A stretch of 64,000 nt of DNA from assembly GCF_009689585.1 (NCBI RefSeq), contig NZ_AP018694.1, positions 5,571,501 through 5,635,500 of the forward strand. The letters run 5' to 3'. Made by a program: the position numbers and the translations under genes. Of this stretch, positions 1-9,841 are shown one piece after another; the first letter of the stretch is position 1, and every line of letters begins with the position of its first letter. The notes under the pieces were generated by a model, which ran no database searches, had not been told where the DNA came from, and saw only the letters and a program-made list of their open reading frames with translations. The DNA is from Aquipluma nitroreducens (GTDB taxonomy: Bacteria > Bacteroidota > Bacteroidia > Bacteroidales > Prolixibacteraceae).

Positions 1-276
1 CGAAGCAGCGCTGTCGAGAACCACATTTGACAACTGAAATCCCTTCCGGTAAAAATACATTTGCAGCGAATCTTCCCGATGGTTCTGAAACTGGCTGTTC
101 ATACTACGATTCATCAATGTTATGCTCTGAATTTCAGGAGATAATTCTTCCTTAGCATGTTGTATGTTTTCAATAGTTAGTATCGCATAATTGCTTCTAC
201 ACGAAACCAACAAAAGCCCGGAAAGTAGAAATAGTATCGTTTTATGGGTTGTGATCTTTTTGAAAAATAGCATCAT
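1..276 (-). CDS. Lipoprotein of unknown function, 3' end outside window
   Basis: A reading frame open to the window edge starts with two ATG codons at 276 and 273. It encodes a lipoprotein signal peptide: a lysine-rich start (FFKKITTHK), a hydrophobic stretch, and lipobox LLLVSC with the acylated Cys at about residue 26. The mature part begins SNYAILTIENIQHAKEELSP and includes IQSITLMNRSM, which resembles the N-terminus of the Bacteroidota DUF6340 lipoproteins; that match is from memory and tentative. The gene follows the vWA gene by 19 nt on the same strand, so the two are probably co-transcribed. About 92 residues are visible. Confidence 0.7.
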   Translation of the reverse strand, partial: MMLFFKKITTHKTILFLLSGLLLVSCRSNYAILTIENIQHAKEELSPEIQSITLMNRSMNSQFQNHREDSLQMYFYRKGFQLSNVVLDSAAS

Positions 277-295
277 CTGAATTTCAATTACAGCG

Positions 296-2401
296 TTAAT
301 ATATTCCCCAGTATTTACGGTAAAACCATTCGACACCAAGCAAAAGGATCAACAGAAAGAACAACAATTTCAGATTAATCCACTCGGTTTGGAGTGTCTG
401 CCTAAACTGTTGAACTGCTATCTGTTTGTTTGATTTGATGTCATCAAGTAATGTGCCATAACTTTTGAACGGGTAAAACTGGCCTCCTGACTGTTGAGAC
501 AACTGAAACAAAACGCCAAAATCAGCCTGATTGTTTTGTATCTCAATTTCGTTCTTTACGATACTAAAATTTCCTTTCTCTGTAAATCTCTGATTTCCCA
601 GCTTTGTCTCAGCATCAAAAGTATAATCGCCAGGCTCCAGATTTCCTGCATTCAGGCGGTAATAATCATCCGTACGATCAAACAGATAGGTGAATTCCTT
701 TAAACTGTCGTTTTTTATCCGGAGAGAAACATCCGGAGAGTTTACCAATTGGTAACTGTCGTTATACAATTCTGCAGTAAATTCGATATTGTCAGTTTCC
801 TGAAAAAGCGCTGGATAGTAAACATTGAAGTTGTCTTCGTTTTCCTTGAGGGCCAAATATTGTATGATCTTCTGAATCAATTCGTCAAAAGCTTCGTGAT
901 TTTCGTTTAGCTGAAAATCGTACAACCGCCAGCGCCAAAGTCCTTCACCAACAACAAATCCAACTTTCCTACCTTTGTCAGCCCCAAACGCCATCATCGT
1001 TTTGTTGGTTTTAATATTCCGGATGTTTTGGTAGGCCAGATTCTGCATAGTCGGAGTCAGTTCTGTATTTCCAAAAGGTGAAAGCAAAGGAGGAGAGGAC
1101 TCTATAATTTCTTTGGTTGCATCTGATAGCACGAATAAAGAAAAATTGCTGTCAAATGCTGACTGTACTTCCTCTGTATTCGAACTTGTTGATATTCTCA
1201 AACCCATATCCAAAGAATTCAGTTGTGCAAGCATTGAATTTGGTCCAACAAGAAATAAAACCGGTATCCGGCTCTCTTTAATCTTGGTTAAAAGCTTACT
1301 TGCAACATTTTTTACAGAAGGAAGTTGATTCAAAACAATAAGACTGTACGATGAAAGACTATCCGGCACATTATTACCTGTAAGTACTTTAATTTCATAA
1401 TTTTGTAACTCTTCAAGGCTTGTGCGAATAGCACCCAAATCAGGATGAGGACCGTCGCTGAGCATCAAAATTTTCTGTTTGTTTTCCATAACCTGAATCA
1501 CAAACTCATACTCATTGTTTTTCAAATTGGCTTCGCCATCAAAGGGCCGAATTTTGATTTTGTAGTGCTGCATCCCAACTTCTGAAGCTTCCAGATTCGC
1601 AAATTCAAGCTTAAAATCATCATCAGAAGTAATTGCAACGGTGCTTGAATAAACCGATTTGTTGTTGTTTTCAATATCAATATAGGCAATCTTATTTTTA
1701 AGTTTCAAAAACTTCAATTCGATTTCAACCGGAAATTTATTTTTCAGGAAAGCCATTTTGTTCGTCTTGACATTTCGGATCGAAGCATCTGTTTTGCGGG
1801 TTGTATCTCCCACACCAATCGCATAAACAGGAAATTTAAGCCCGGAAGCAAAATTTTCAGGATCTTGCCCCTGATTGTAAATACCATCGCCAAATAAAAT
1901 TAACGCACCAATGTTTTTATTTAAATAATTGTTCTTCAGCGTCTTTAATATCTGTCCGTAATCCGATCGGTGATCAGTCCCGGTAAAAGATTCGGTGTTT
2001 TCAACTTTTGATCCAAATGACCAAAATTCGAGTTGGTAATCATCGGCAAACCTGTTTTTTAATGCCTTCGTTAATTCGTTGTATGAGGCTTCGTAAGGTT
2101 GTACCGATTGCGAATTATCAAAAGCTACAGCAAGTATGGGCAATTGTTTTATTTTTTTTGATCTCTCAATCAAAGGTGATAGCAAAAACAAGAAAATCAG
2201 GAAAAGAGATAAGCAGCGTAGGATGGCTAAAAATACTTTTTGATAAGTCGTAAGACTCACACTATCAGTATTTTTGAAATAAAGAAAATAACTGATGCCT
2301 GCAGTCATAATGATAGACAATGCAACAAAAAATCCGGAAAAATCAGGCTCAAAAATAATTTCCAAAGTGCTTCTGTTTTTAGAACGTTTCAAAATTAACA
2401 A
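296..2401 (-). CDS. Membrane-anchored vWA-like protein
   Basis: This 701-residue protein has two N-terminal membrane segments (about residues 20-42 and 55-78), a large soluble region and a final membrane helix (about 680-698). After the second helix comes AVAFDNSQSVQ, a DxSxS MIDAS-like motif of von Willebrand A domains, then a LILFGDGIYN strand typical of that fold. A second Rossmann-like block (KILMLSDGPHPD) follows. The architecture is that of Bacteroidota BatA-like or glutamine-amidotransferase-like membrane proteins. The start is a TTG codon: no ATG lies before the first membrane helix, and GGAAGGAG lies about 14 nt upstream. The function is probably envelope-related, but the substrate or partner is unknown. 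Confidence 0.75.
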   Translation of the reverse strand: MLILKRSKNRSTLEIIFEPDFSGFFVALSIIMTAGISYFLYFKNTDSVSLTTYQKVFLAILRCLSLFLIFLFLLSPLIERSKKIKQLPILAVAFDNSQSVQPYEASYNELTKALKNRFADDYQLEFWSFGSKVENTESFTGTDHRSDYGQILKTLKNNYLNKNIGALILFGDGIYNQGQDPENFASGLKFPVYAIGVGDTTRKTDASIRNVKTNKMAFLKNKFPVEIELKFLKLKNKIAYIDIENNNKSVYSSTVAITSDDDFKLEFANLEASEVGMQHYKIKIRPFDGEANLKNNEYEFVIQVMENKQKILMLSDGPHPDLGAIRTSLEELQNYEIKVLTGNNVPDSLSSYSLIVLNQLPSVKNVASKLLTKIKESRIPVLFLVGPNSMLAQLNSLDMGLRISTSSNTEEVQSAFDSNFSLFVLSDATKEIIESSPPLLSPFGNTELTPTMQNLAYQNIRNIKTNKTMMAFGADKGRKVGFVVGEGLWRWRLYDFQLNENHEAFDELIQKIIQYLALKENEDNFNVYYPALFQETDNIEFTAELYNDSYQLVNSPDVSLRIKNDSLKEFTYLFDRTDDYYRLNAGNLEPGDYTFDAETKLGNQRFTEKGNFSIVKNEIEIQNNQADFGVLFQLSQQSGGQFYPFKSYGTLLDDIKSNKQIAVQQFRQTLQTEWINLKLLFFLLILLLGVEWFYRKYWGIY

Positions 2402-2640
2402 ACTTGGGCTAACAAGGGCTCCTTCCTGACTATTTTCTATTCAATAAATCCAGATTTCCGAGCAATTATATTGCCTATTAAACTGCTGATTCTATTACTA
2501 AACGAAATGGCTTTATACACTTTTCTATTTTGCCGCGTTTATTAAATAAATTGATTAGTTTTAAATTTTCACATTAACCCGAATGACGGTCAGAAATCAT
2601 AAAGGAAAGCGAATAAACAGTTATTTTTCAAATTGAATTC

Positions 2641-5550
2641 ATGAAGAAAATTATAATTCTCACAACTATACTTTTTTTAGTAATAGCACATGCGAATGCC
2701 CAGTATTTTCAAACAGGACAAGACCCTTCGTCAATCAAATGGAAACAGATAAATACAACTAATTTTCAGGTTATTTACCCGGAAGAATTTGAATCACAAG
2801 CACAAAGAGTTTCATTTGTGTTGGATAAAGTTTATGAATACGGATCCAAATCGGTGGACTTCCGTCCGCGCAAAGTTTCAGTTATTTTGCACACCCGAAC
2901 AGTAAGTTCTAACGGGCTAGTGGCTTGGGCACCCAAAAGAATTGAACTTTTTACCACTCCAAATCAACAAATTTATGCTCAGGATTGGTTGGAACAACTT
3001 GCTTTGCACGAATTCAGACATCTGGTTCAAATGGATAAAATTCAGAGTGAATTACCTGTATTAGTGAAAGCTATTTTGGGCGAACAAGCCACCGCTATTG
3101 TTGCTGGCGCTTACCTGCCATTTTGGTTTTTGGAAGGTGATGCTGTAGTAACAGAAACCGCCCTTTCACTCAGTGGGCGAGGCAGAATGGCTACTTTCAG
3201 CATGGACTACCGCGCTCAGTTCATTGAAAAAGGAAAATATTCGTTCGACAAAGCATATCTGGGCTCTTACAAAGATTTTGTTACAGACCACTACAAATTA
3301 GGCTATTGGATGGTTGGCAAAAGTCGCGAAAAATATGGGACTAATGTCTGGTCTGATGCAGTACAACGAATCGGGCAACAGCCGTTCTCAATAACTCCAT
3401 TAAATTCATCGTTAAAAGTATCGACCAAACAAACCAGCAAACAGTTGTATTCAGGTATTTTTGACAAACTCACTGACGAATGGAAACAAAACTTATTATC
3501 AAGGTCGATTGATTCTTTATCAGTTGTTTCTCCAGGGAGAAAATCCTATACTCAATATTTGTATCCTGAAGTTTATCACGACTCTATCCTGTTTGCTTAT
3601 CGGACTTCAATTAATGATATTGGCCGGTTTGTGTTAATCAATCCGGATAAAACGGAACGTATAATTTATACCCCAGGAACTATTTTCGAAGAATCAGTCT
3701 CGATGACTGATAACCTGATTATTTGGGCCGAAAACAGAGCTGATTTGCGCTGGACTCATTCCGACCGATCTATTATTCAGGTATATAACATTGAAAGTAA
3801 AACCATTCACGAAATCAAGCCGAAGACCAAATTGTTCAGTCCGGTAATATCTCCAGATTTAAAATCGTTCGCAGCCGTTGAGGTCGATCCTGAAAATAAT
3901 TTTTTCCTTTCGGTCTTTGATGTGAGAACAGGAAAGTTAATTTCAAGGTATAAAACATCTGATAATCAATATTTTTTCACACCTTGCTGGGACGAGAAAG
4001 GGGAAAAGTTGTTTGCAATTTGTTTGGCCTCAAAAGGAAAATATCTGGCTTCACTAGATTTGAAAACCCAACAACTTCAGGAATTGACCGCTAAAACCTT
4101 TGCAAACCTGAAAAATCCGGTCTATTCAAAAGGGAGGGTCATTTTTTCAGCCGATTTCTCCGGAATTGATAATCTGTATTCGTTGAACCTACAAAGTAAA
4201 AAAATTACTACGGTTGCATCCGTTCCATTTGGAGCTGATTATCCTTCTGTCAATAAAGCAGGCAATCAATTGGTTTTCAGCAATTACAATTCCGATGGAT
4301 ATCAACTGGCAAGTATTCAGCTTCAAGATAAAAATAGAAACAAAGAAGTTACGGATATTCAATTAGCAACTGATCATCTTGCTGAAAATCTGGCTGCTCA
4401 GGAAAATGGAGTACCCGATTTTTCTAATCCGGAATCCGACGTTTACCCAGCAAAAAAATACTCAAAGCTTGGGCATTTGTTTAATTTTCATAGTTGGGCT
4501 CCTGCCTATGTCGATGTAAACAGTTATGAAATCAGGCCGGGAGTTTCTGTATTTTCGCAGAACAAATTAGGAACAGCCGAAACCAGATTGGGTTACGATT
4601 ACGATGTAACCAATCGTACCGGAAAATACAAACTGGCATTTAGCTATTTAGGCTGGTTTCCCGAAATAACCACCGAGATATCGGCTGGCAACGAAGCTTC
4701 AAACTATTACCAGATTACAAATACTGTTAATCAGAATCACCAAGTAATTCGGAGCGACACAACTGTACAGCGTTTTGGCTGGAGAGAAATATCCGCCGAT
4801 TTAGATGTGCGATTGCCACTCAATTTTTCAAAAGGCAAATATTCCCGCATATTTTATCCTGAAATAAAATACTCCATGGTGAATACGTCGAAACCGGATT
4901 CTGCTTTAAGAGACTTTTATCCAGGTAATTATCACGCATTATCATACCGAATTTATTTTTACAATTTATTGCATCAATCACACCAAAGCATCATGCCCAA
5001 ATGGGGGCAACAGCTCGATATCATTTTTAGGCATACGCCATTTGTAGGTTCCGATTTAGGTCGGCTTTCTGGAATTCAGTCGGTTTTCTATTTCCCCGGA
5101 TTTTCAAAAAATGATGGGTTCAAAATATATCAAGGATTTCAAAACAAGAGCTATACAAACAGTAGCTATAACTTTGCAAATTTTGTTCGCGTTCCCCGTG
5201 GTTTTTATGGATATCAAAATAATCAAATGTATTCGCTGGCAGCTGATTATAAATTCCCGATTCTCTATCCGGATTTCAGTATCGGGAAATTGGCGTACAT
5301 CAAGCGAATAAAATCATCGTTATTTTATGATTATGCATGGCTTTCAATGCCAACAAGAGATAAGAACGGAACGATTTATCCGAATAGTATCGAAATGAAA
5401 ATGAAATCGTTAGGGGTAGAACTTACCTCAGATCTTCATTTATTTCGATTTTTTGCGCCGATCGAAATTGGTTTCAGATCTATTTATCGACCCGACTATC
5501 AGGATTTCCAATTTAATCTACTATTTTCGATTAATTTCAATGGGTTTTAG
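2641..5550 (+). CDS. Outer-membrane protein with metallopeptidase-like domain and TolB-type propeller
   Basis: The 969-residue protein starts with a Sec signal peptide ending ANAQ at about residue 21. The N-terminal domain carries HEFRH (about residues 123-127), an HExxH zinc motif, followed by WFLEGDAVVTE, where a downstream glutamate could be the third ligand as in gluzincin MA-clan peptidases. A middle region of repeated beta strands (DIGRFVLINPDKTER, SPDLKSFAAVE) resembles a TolB/WD40-like propeller. The C-terminal third is rich in alternating aromatic strands and ends in FNGF, as expected of an outer-membrane beta barrel. Its 3' end overlaps the convergent phosphoesterase gene by 14 nt. 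Protease activity is inferred, not shown. Confidence 0.75.
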   Translation: MKKIIILTTILFLVIAHANAQYFQTGQDPSSIKWKQINTTNFQVIYPEEFESQAQRVSFVLDKVYEYGSKSVDFRPRKVSVILHTRTVSSNGLVAWAPKRIELFTTPNQQIYAQDWLEQLALHEFRHLVQMDKIQSELPVLVKAILGEQATAIVAGAYLPFWFLEGDAVVTETALSLSGRGRMATFSMDYRAQFIEKGKYSFDKAYLGSYKDFVTDHYKLGYWMVGKSREKYGTNVWSDAVQRIGQQPFSITPLNSSLKVSTKQTSKQLYSGIFDKLTDEWKQNLLSRSIDSLSVVSPGRKSYTQYLYPEVYHDSILFAYRTSINDIGRFVLINPDKTERIIYTPGTIFEESVSMTDNLIIWAENRADLRWTHSDRSIIQVYNIESKTIHEIKPKTKLFSPVISPDLKSFAAVEVDPENNFFLSVFDVRTGKLISRYKTSDNQYFFTPCWDEKGEKLFAICLASKGKYLASLDLKTQQLQELTAKTFANLKNPVYSKGRVIFSADFSGIDNLYSLNLQSKKITTVASVPFGADYPSVNKAGNQLVFSNYNSDGYQLASIQLQDKNRNKEVTDIQLATDHLAENLAAQENGVPDFSNPESDVYPAKKYSKLGHLFNFHSWAPAYVDVNSYEIRPGVSVFSQNKLGTAETRLGYDYDVTNRTGKYKLAFSYLGWFPEITTEISAGNEASNYYQITNTVNQNHQVIRSDTTVQRFGWREISADLDVRLPLNFSKGKYSRIFYPEIKYSMVNTSKPDSALRDFYPGNYHALSYRIYFYNLLHQSHQSIMPKWGQQLDIIFRHTPFVGSDLGRLSGIQSVFYFPGFSKNDGFKIYQGFQNKSYTNSSYNFANFVRVPRGFYGYQNNQMYSLAADYKFPILYPDFSIGKLAYIKRIKSSLFYDYAWLSMPTRDKNGTIYPNSIEMKMKSLGVELTSDLHLFRFFAPIEIGFRSIYRPDYQDFQFNLLFSINFNGF

Positions 5551-6757
5551 TCCTGAACAATGTAAGTAAAGTTATTTCCGGATTCATCTCGATGCGGCCT
5601 GAAAATCCAATTGTTCCAAGTCCTCTGTTCACATAAAGATACTGATTATCTGACTTATATAGTCCACCCCAATACTTTTGAACGAAGTACATTGGACTAA
5701 ATTCGATACCAGCTATTTTTAATCCAAACTGTCCGCCATGCGTATGTCCCGAAAGCGTTAAAGGAATATCTGTTTGAGGAAGCACAATCGCTTCCCAATG
5801 AGCCGGATCATGCGACATGAGTATTTTAAACGAGTTCGCCGGGACTCCTTTCATAGCAACGTTTAAATTTGCATACTGAGGAAATGGTTTGTGCCCCCAG
5901 TTTTCTACCCCAATCAAAGCAATAGAGGTATCTTTCACAACTATCCTGTCCCATTGATTTAGAAGCAGTTTAAATCCTGCTTGAGTCAAACCACTTTCAA
6001 TTTTCTCCAGATTTTTCCGCTTACTTATTGAATCAGGCCACTCATAATAGTCGCCATAATCATGATTACCCTGAATGGTATACTTTCCATATCGGGCAGA
6101 AAGTTGTTTTAAGTAAGGCTCAAAGCCTTTCATTTCCTCTCCAAAATTATTCACAATATCGCCGGTAAAAAGCAATAAATCCGGTTGAATCGTTTCAATC
6201 TTCTTAATAGTCTTTTTTAAAACATCCGGATCATTTTTAAAACTACCTAAATGAATATCAGATAATTGAACAATTTTAAAACTGTCGAGTTGTGCTGGCA
6301 AATTATCAAAGTATAAATCCTGCCTGTTAATAATCACTTGATATCGGCCAATGAAAATTCCATAGGAAAAAACTAAAAAGATCCCTAAGCCAATTAGAAA
6401 CGAACCAACCAAAGTAATGATCTGTACCCGAATACCAGTAATCCAACGCATAAAGTAGGAGAGAATGGTCATTAAGGCAAAGAACGATTTGGGCGCCAGA
6501 TTAAGAAAGGAAACGACGATTACAAAATTAAAAAAAGTATAATCTCGACTCTGCCTAATGCTTTCAGGGTTCGAAAAGGAATAAATGAGCATACCTACAG
6601 TAAAAAGGCTAATCAAAAAATAGAGAACACTCAAATACCATTGTATTTTTTTTGTTGCCTGATAAATCAGCTGCCTGAATCCCAGATAGGAGATAAGCTC
6701 TACCAGGAAAACAAAAGCAAAAAATAAAGTTAAAACTGATGAAGGTATCCCTCTCAT
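5537..6757 (-). CDS. Membrane-anchored metallophosphoesterase (YkuE-like)
   Basis: The 406-residue protein has four hydrophobic segments in the first 150 residues, then a calcineurin-type phosphoesterase domain. The full metal-binding set is visible in order: VQLSDIHLGS (DxH), LLFTGDIVNN (GDxx), IQGNHDYG (GNHD), LMSHDP and LSGHTHGGQFG (GHxH). This is the arrangement of YkuE/YaeI-like enzymes that hydrolyse phosphodiesters such as UDP-2,3-diacylglucosamine or other lipids at the membrane. The real substrate cannot be told from sequence. It is convergent with the metallopeptidase/propeller gene and overlaps its last 14 nt. Confidence 0.85.
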   Translation of the reverse strand: MRGIPSSVLTLFFAFVFLVELISYLGFRQLIYQATKKIQWYLSVLYFLISLFTVGMLIYSFSNPESIRQSRDYTFFNFVIVVSFLNLAPKSFFALMTILSYFMRWITGIRVQIITLVGSFLIGLGIFLVFSYGIFIGRYQVIINRQDLYFDNLPAQLDSFKIVQLSDIHLGSFKNDPDVLKKTIKKIETIQPDLLLFTGDIVNNFGEEMKGFEPYLKQLSARYGKYTIQGNHDYGDYYEWPDSISKRKNLEKIESGLTQAGFKLLLNQWDRIVVKDTSIALIGVENWGHKPFPQYANLNVAMKGVPANSFKILMSHDPAHWEAIVLPQTDIPLTLSGHTHGGQFGLKIAGIEFSPMYFVQKYWGGLYKSDNQYLYVNRGLGTIGFSGRIEMNPEITLLTLFRTKTH

Positions 6758-7526
6758 AAACTAAAGTTTTATTGACGTTAGAAAATTACCATTTTACAGT
6801 CGATTTCAACGGTAAAAAGTACATTTTAATAACCTGCAGCTCAAAAAGGGTATTTTTTACACAGAATGCGAAATATTTGCTATTCGTAATTTGTATTGTA
6901 TTGCTTTGATAAAGATACAATTAAGACATATCTTATCTAAACCAAACTGCATTAGAATTCGCTATTTATTTTGAGGTTTAAAAGAGTAGGGGAATTCCGT
7001 TGGGATTTTGATTAAAATCTAATTTCCCATTCATTTTCAATTTTAATTCAATAAATAGAACTCAAGAATCAAAAAAGAAATTTCAATCGCAAAAAAGCTA
7101 GAAGGAAATCTCTGCCAGAATTAATTAACAGCTGCACCAAGAGGAGAGATATCACCAAACTTATGCCTATTCACAAATGTCAACGAAAAGAAAAATAACA
7201 ATTTGATTTACATTTGGACATAATTACAATTCCAACCAAATGTAAATAACATGAATTTACTTAATTATTCAAAAAACGATCATTAATAATTAACATTACT
7301 AATACTCATAACAAACAATTACATTGTTATAAAATTAGCTCATAAAATACACTAAATAAGAATATTATACTATATTTACTAAACTTATAGTTTTAATATA
7401 TGTTTACGTCTGTTAATTATCTCTATATCGTGTTATTTATATTGAGTTAATAGTATTAAATATCAGTAATTTATATCATTTAAATAAAGTTATATATCAA
7501 TTAATTATAATCAAAATTTTCAACTC
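6758..7526. other. Gene-free AT-rich intergenic stretch
   Basis: About 770 bases hold no credible coding frame on either strand. The composition is extremely AT-rich, especially 7250-7520. The only clear structure is a 12-bp inverted repeat at 7206-7247, listed separately. This may be a long regulatory region for the downstream XRE-type gene or a remnant of lost genes. Confidence 0.6.
7206..7247. repeat. 12-bp perfect inverted repeat in gene-free region
   Basis: ATTTACATTTGG at 7206-7217 is followed after 18 nt by its exact reverse complement CCAAATGTAAAT at 7236-7247. Each arm also contains a TACATTTG sequence, which fits the Bacteroidota -7 consensus TAnnTTTG, so the structure could equally be two divergent promoter elements or a protein-binding site. 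Confidence 0.5.
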
Positions 7527-7556
7527 TTTGGTCATGAAGTAACAAATGTAACTTTG
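7527..7556 (+). promoter_or_regulatory. Bacteroidota-type promoter of the XRE regulator gene
   Basis: TTTG at 7527-7530 and TAACTTTG at 7549-7556 are separated by 18 nt, close to the expected TTTG-N19-TAnnTTTG layout. Transcription would start near 7563, giving a leader of about 65 nt before the ATG at 7629. Confidence 0.5.
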
Positions 7557-7606
7557 CAAAATTGCCAATATTGAATCAATGTTTGAAATTTATACATTAC
7601 ATTTGT
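7542..7606. promoter_or_regulatory. Candidate operator: spaced 10-bp inverted repeat around promoter
   Basis: ACAAATGTAA at 7542-7551 overlaps the -7 box, and its exact reverse complement TTACATTTGT lies at 7597-7606, just upstream of the regulator start codon. The placement suits autoregulation of the XRE-type gene, but binding is inferred only. Confidence 0.3.
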
Positions 7607-7628
7607 GCATTATAAAATTTACATATCT

Positions 7629-8126
7629 ATGGAAGACCGGATCAGAAAATTTATGGAGTATAAAGGAATTTCTCCTTCTGAACTTGCAGATACAATAGGC
7701 GTGCAACGGTCGAATGTTACTCATGTTCTGAAAAGCAGAAATAAACCAAGTTTTCAGTTTATCGAAAAAATGCTTCAGGTATATCCAGACCTGAATGCAA
7801 AATGGCTTCTACTTGGAACTGGCCCTATGGTTGAATCTTCCGTTAAGAGCAGAACCCTTTTTGATCAGCTAACAGAACCTGTAACACCCCTGAATCCTTC
7901 ACCAGAGAAATCGAGTCCCAAAACAGAAAAAACAGAAACAAAACCTCTGATTAACGAAACTGAACCTACCGCGACCAGGGAACAAGATACGCAGCCACCA
8001 CCTATCGAAAAAAAGACAACTGACAATACCATTCAGGATCAATTTTTTAGTCCCGAAAAGCCAATTGAACGACTAATTGTTTTCTTCAAAGACCAAACAT
8101 TTAAGGTTTATTATCCTTCCCTGTAA
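7629..8126 (+). CDS. XRE/CI-type helix-turn-helix transcriptional regulator
   Basis: The ATG at 7629 gives a 165-residue protein starting MEDRIRKFMEYKG; a GTG 24 nt upstream adds residues of no evident value. Residues 1-60 form an HTH domain (ELADTIGVQRSNVTHVLKSR is the turn and recognition helix), followed by WLLLGTGPM, typical of a Bacteroidota XRE subgroup. A Pro/Glu/Thr-rich low-complexity linker (about residues 75-140) leads to a short C-terminal block IERLIVFFKDQTFKVYYP that recurs in this subgroup as I remember it. The gene precedes pyrK by 30 nt but appears to have its own promoter. The target genes are unknown; autoregulation is plausible. Confidence 0.8.
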   Translation: MEDRIRKFMEYKGISPSELADTIGVQRSNVTHVLKSRNKPSFQFIEKMLQVYPDLNAKWLLLGTGPMVESSVKSRTLFDQLTEPVTPLNPSPEKSSPKTEKTETKPLINETEPTATREQDTQPPPIEKKTTDNTIQDQFFSPEKPIERLIVFFKDQTFKVYYPSL

Positions 8127-8137
8127 GATTTTTAGAC

Positions 8138-8145
8138 TATCTTTG
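8138..8145 (+). promoter_or_regulatory. Probable -7 promoter element of pyrK
   Basis: TATCTTTG fits TAnnTTTG. A convincing -33 element was not seen. The predicted start at about 8152 would leave a very short leader, so the ATG at 8163 rather than 8157 may be the one used. Confidence 0.35.
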
Positions 8146-8156
8146 CCGGCAAATTC

Positions 8157-8936
8157 ATGTGCATGAAAAAGACGGTAATTGACTTCTTATTGCTTAATAA
8201 CAAGCAACTTAACAAAGATAATTTTCTTCTTGTACTTCAATCTCCGATTCCTGTTTCTGATATTTTTCCAGGGCAGTTTATCAATGTTGAAATTAAGGAC
8301 GCCACTGAAATTTTTCTTCGCCGACCTTTTTCAGTTTTGGATGTTGATTACGAAAAACAAACCATTTCATTACTGGTTAAAATTTTGGGAAGGGGCTCCC
8401 GTAAACTAACTGAAGCCAAGGAAGGCCAAAAGATCAGTGCCATATTTCCTTTAGGAAAGTCGTTCACTTTACCCGATAAAAACGATCGGATCTTGTTGAT
8501 TGGGGGAGGTAGTGGAGTTGCGCCCATGTTATTCCTCTCTAAAATATGTGGATTAGATCCGGACAATGTTACCGTACTCATTGGCGCCAGGTCTTCATCT
8601 GACCACATTGATATAACAGCTTATCAACCGTATGGTAATTTTTTCTTCACAACCGAAGACGGATCGCTTGGCGAAAAAGGATATGTAACCAATCATACGG
8701 TTTTTATCGATCGATTGACTCAGTTTAGTAAAATATATACTTGTGGGCCTGATTTGATGATGAAATCGATTGGAAGAACGGCCATCGGAAAAAGTATATT
8801 TTGTGAAGTTTCGCTTGAAAATATGATGGCATGTGGTTTTGGCGTTTGTTTGTGCTGCGTTGAAGATACGAAAGCCGGCCATAAATGTGTTTGTACTGAT
8901 GGACCCGTATTTAATGTAAACGATCTGAAATGGTAG
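8157..8936 (+). CDS. pyrK: Dihydroorotate dehydrogenase electron transfer subunit PyrK
   Basis: This 259-residue ferredoxin-reductase-like protein passes electrons between the PyrD FMN and NAD+ in the heterotetrameric class 1B dihydroorotate dehydrogenase. The FAD-binding RRPFSV block, the nucleotide-binding [12 protein letters not shown] (about residues 118-129) and the C-terminal [2Fe-2S] cysteines in CGFGVCLCC and KCVC are all present. The frame starts ATG TGC ATG, and either ATG (8157 or 8163) could be used. It overlaps pyrD by 7 nt (ATGGTAG), indicating translational coupling. Role: pyrimidine biosynthesis, cytoplasmic. Confidence 0.95.
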   Translation: MCMKKTVIDFLLLNNKQLNKDNFLLVLQSPIPVSDIFPGQFINVEIKDATEIFLRRPFSVLDVDYEKQTISLLVKILGRGSRKLTEAKEGQKISAIFPLGKSFTLPDKNDRILLIGGGSGVAPMLFLSKICGLDPDNVTVLIGARSSSDHIDITAYQPYGNFFFTTEDGSLGEKGYVTNHTVFIDRLTQFSKIYTCGPDLMMKSIGRTAIGKSIFCEVSLENMMACGFGVCLCCVEDTKAGHKCVCTDGPVFNVNDLKW

Positions 8937-9841
8937 ATTTAGGAATAAAAATTCATAATTTGGATTTAAAAAATCCGGTTATGACAGCCTCTGGCACTTG
9001 TGGGTTTGGTGAAGAAATTGCTGACTTTTTTGATTTGTCGAGACTTGGGGGATTGGTGGTTAAAGGAACTACCTTAAAACACCGCGAAGGAAATGCATAT
9101 CCAAGAATGGCCGAGACTCCTTCAGGAATGTTGAATGCTGTTGGGCTTCAAAATAAGGGTGTAGATAATTTTATAGCGAATATCTATCCGAGAATAAAAG
9201 ATATGGACACACATTTGATTGTAAATGTAAATGGTTCTACGATTGAAGAATATGTAGCATTAACTGAACGATTGAATGAACTGGATAAAATACCAGCCAT
9301 TGAGTTAAATATCAGTTGCCCCAATGTAAAGGAAGGTGGAATGGCATTTGGTATTAGCTGTCCTTCAGCCGAAGCAGTGGTTAAAGCCGTAAGAAAAGTT
9401 TATAGTAAAACCTTAATTGTAAAATTATCGCCTAACGTTACCAGCATTGCTGAAATTGCTAAAGCAGTAGAAGGACAAGGTGCTGATAGTGTTTCATTAA
9501 TTAATACTTTACTTGGTATGGCTGTAAATGCCGAAACCAGAAAACCTGTACTTTCAACTATTACCGGAGGTTTATCGGGACCCGCAGTAAAACCAATCGC
9601 CATCAGAATGGTGTGGCAGGTTTATAATGCCGTAAAAATTCCGGTAATCGGAATGGGAGGCATCATGAATGCAACAGATGCGATTGAGTTTATGATTGCA
9701 GGAGCTTCAGCAATTCAGGTTGGTACTGCACTTTTTATCGACCCAACAATCCCGGTTCAAATTATTGATGGCATTACTCAATACATGGAACGACATAAAA
9801 TTCAGTCTGTTAACGAAATAATTGGAAGTTTACAATGCTGA
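8930..9841 (+). CDS. pyrD: Dihydroorotate dehydrogenase class 1B catalytic subunit PyrD
   Basis: The 303-residue TIM-barrel flavoprotein oxidises dihydroorotate to orotate, using FMN and the PyrK partner to reduce NAD+. Family features seen are [10 protein letters not shown] near the start, the active-site loop [13 protein letters not shown] with the class 1 catalytic Cys, and the phosphate-binding C-terminal glycine motifs [12 protein letters not shown] and [11 protein letters not shown]. The start codon overlaps the end of pyrK, and its own stop overlaps a possible ATG of the next gene (ATGCTGA), so the three genes form a tight operon. Confidence 0.95.
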   Translation: MVDLGIKIHNLDLKNPVMTASGTCGFGEEIADFFDLSRLGGLVVKGTTLKHREGNAYPRMAETPSGMLNAVGLQNKGVDNFIANIYPRIKDMDTHLIVNVNGSTIEEYVALTERLNELDKIPAIELNISCPNVKEGGMAFGISCPSAEAVVKAVRKVYSKTLIVKLSPNVTSIAEIAKAVEGQGADSVSLINTLLGMAVNAETRKPVLSTITGGLSGPAVKPIAIRMVWQVYNAVKIPVIGMGGIMNATDAIEFMIAGASAIQVGTALFIDPTIPVQIIDGITQYMERHKIQSVNEIIGSLQC

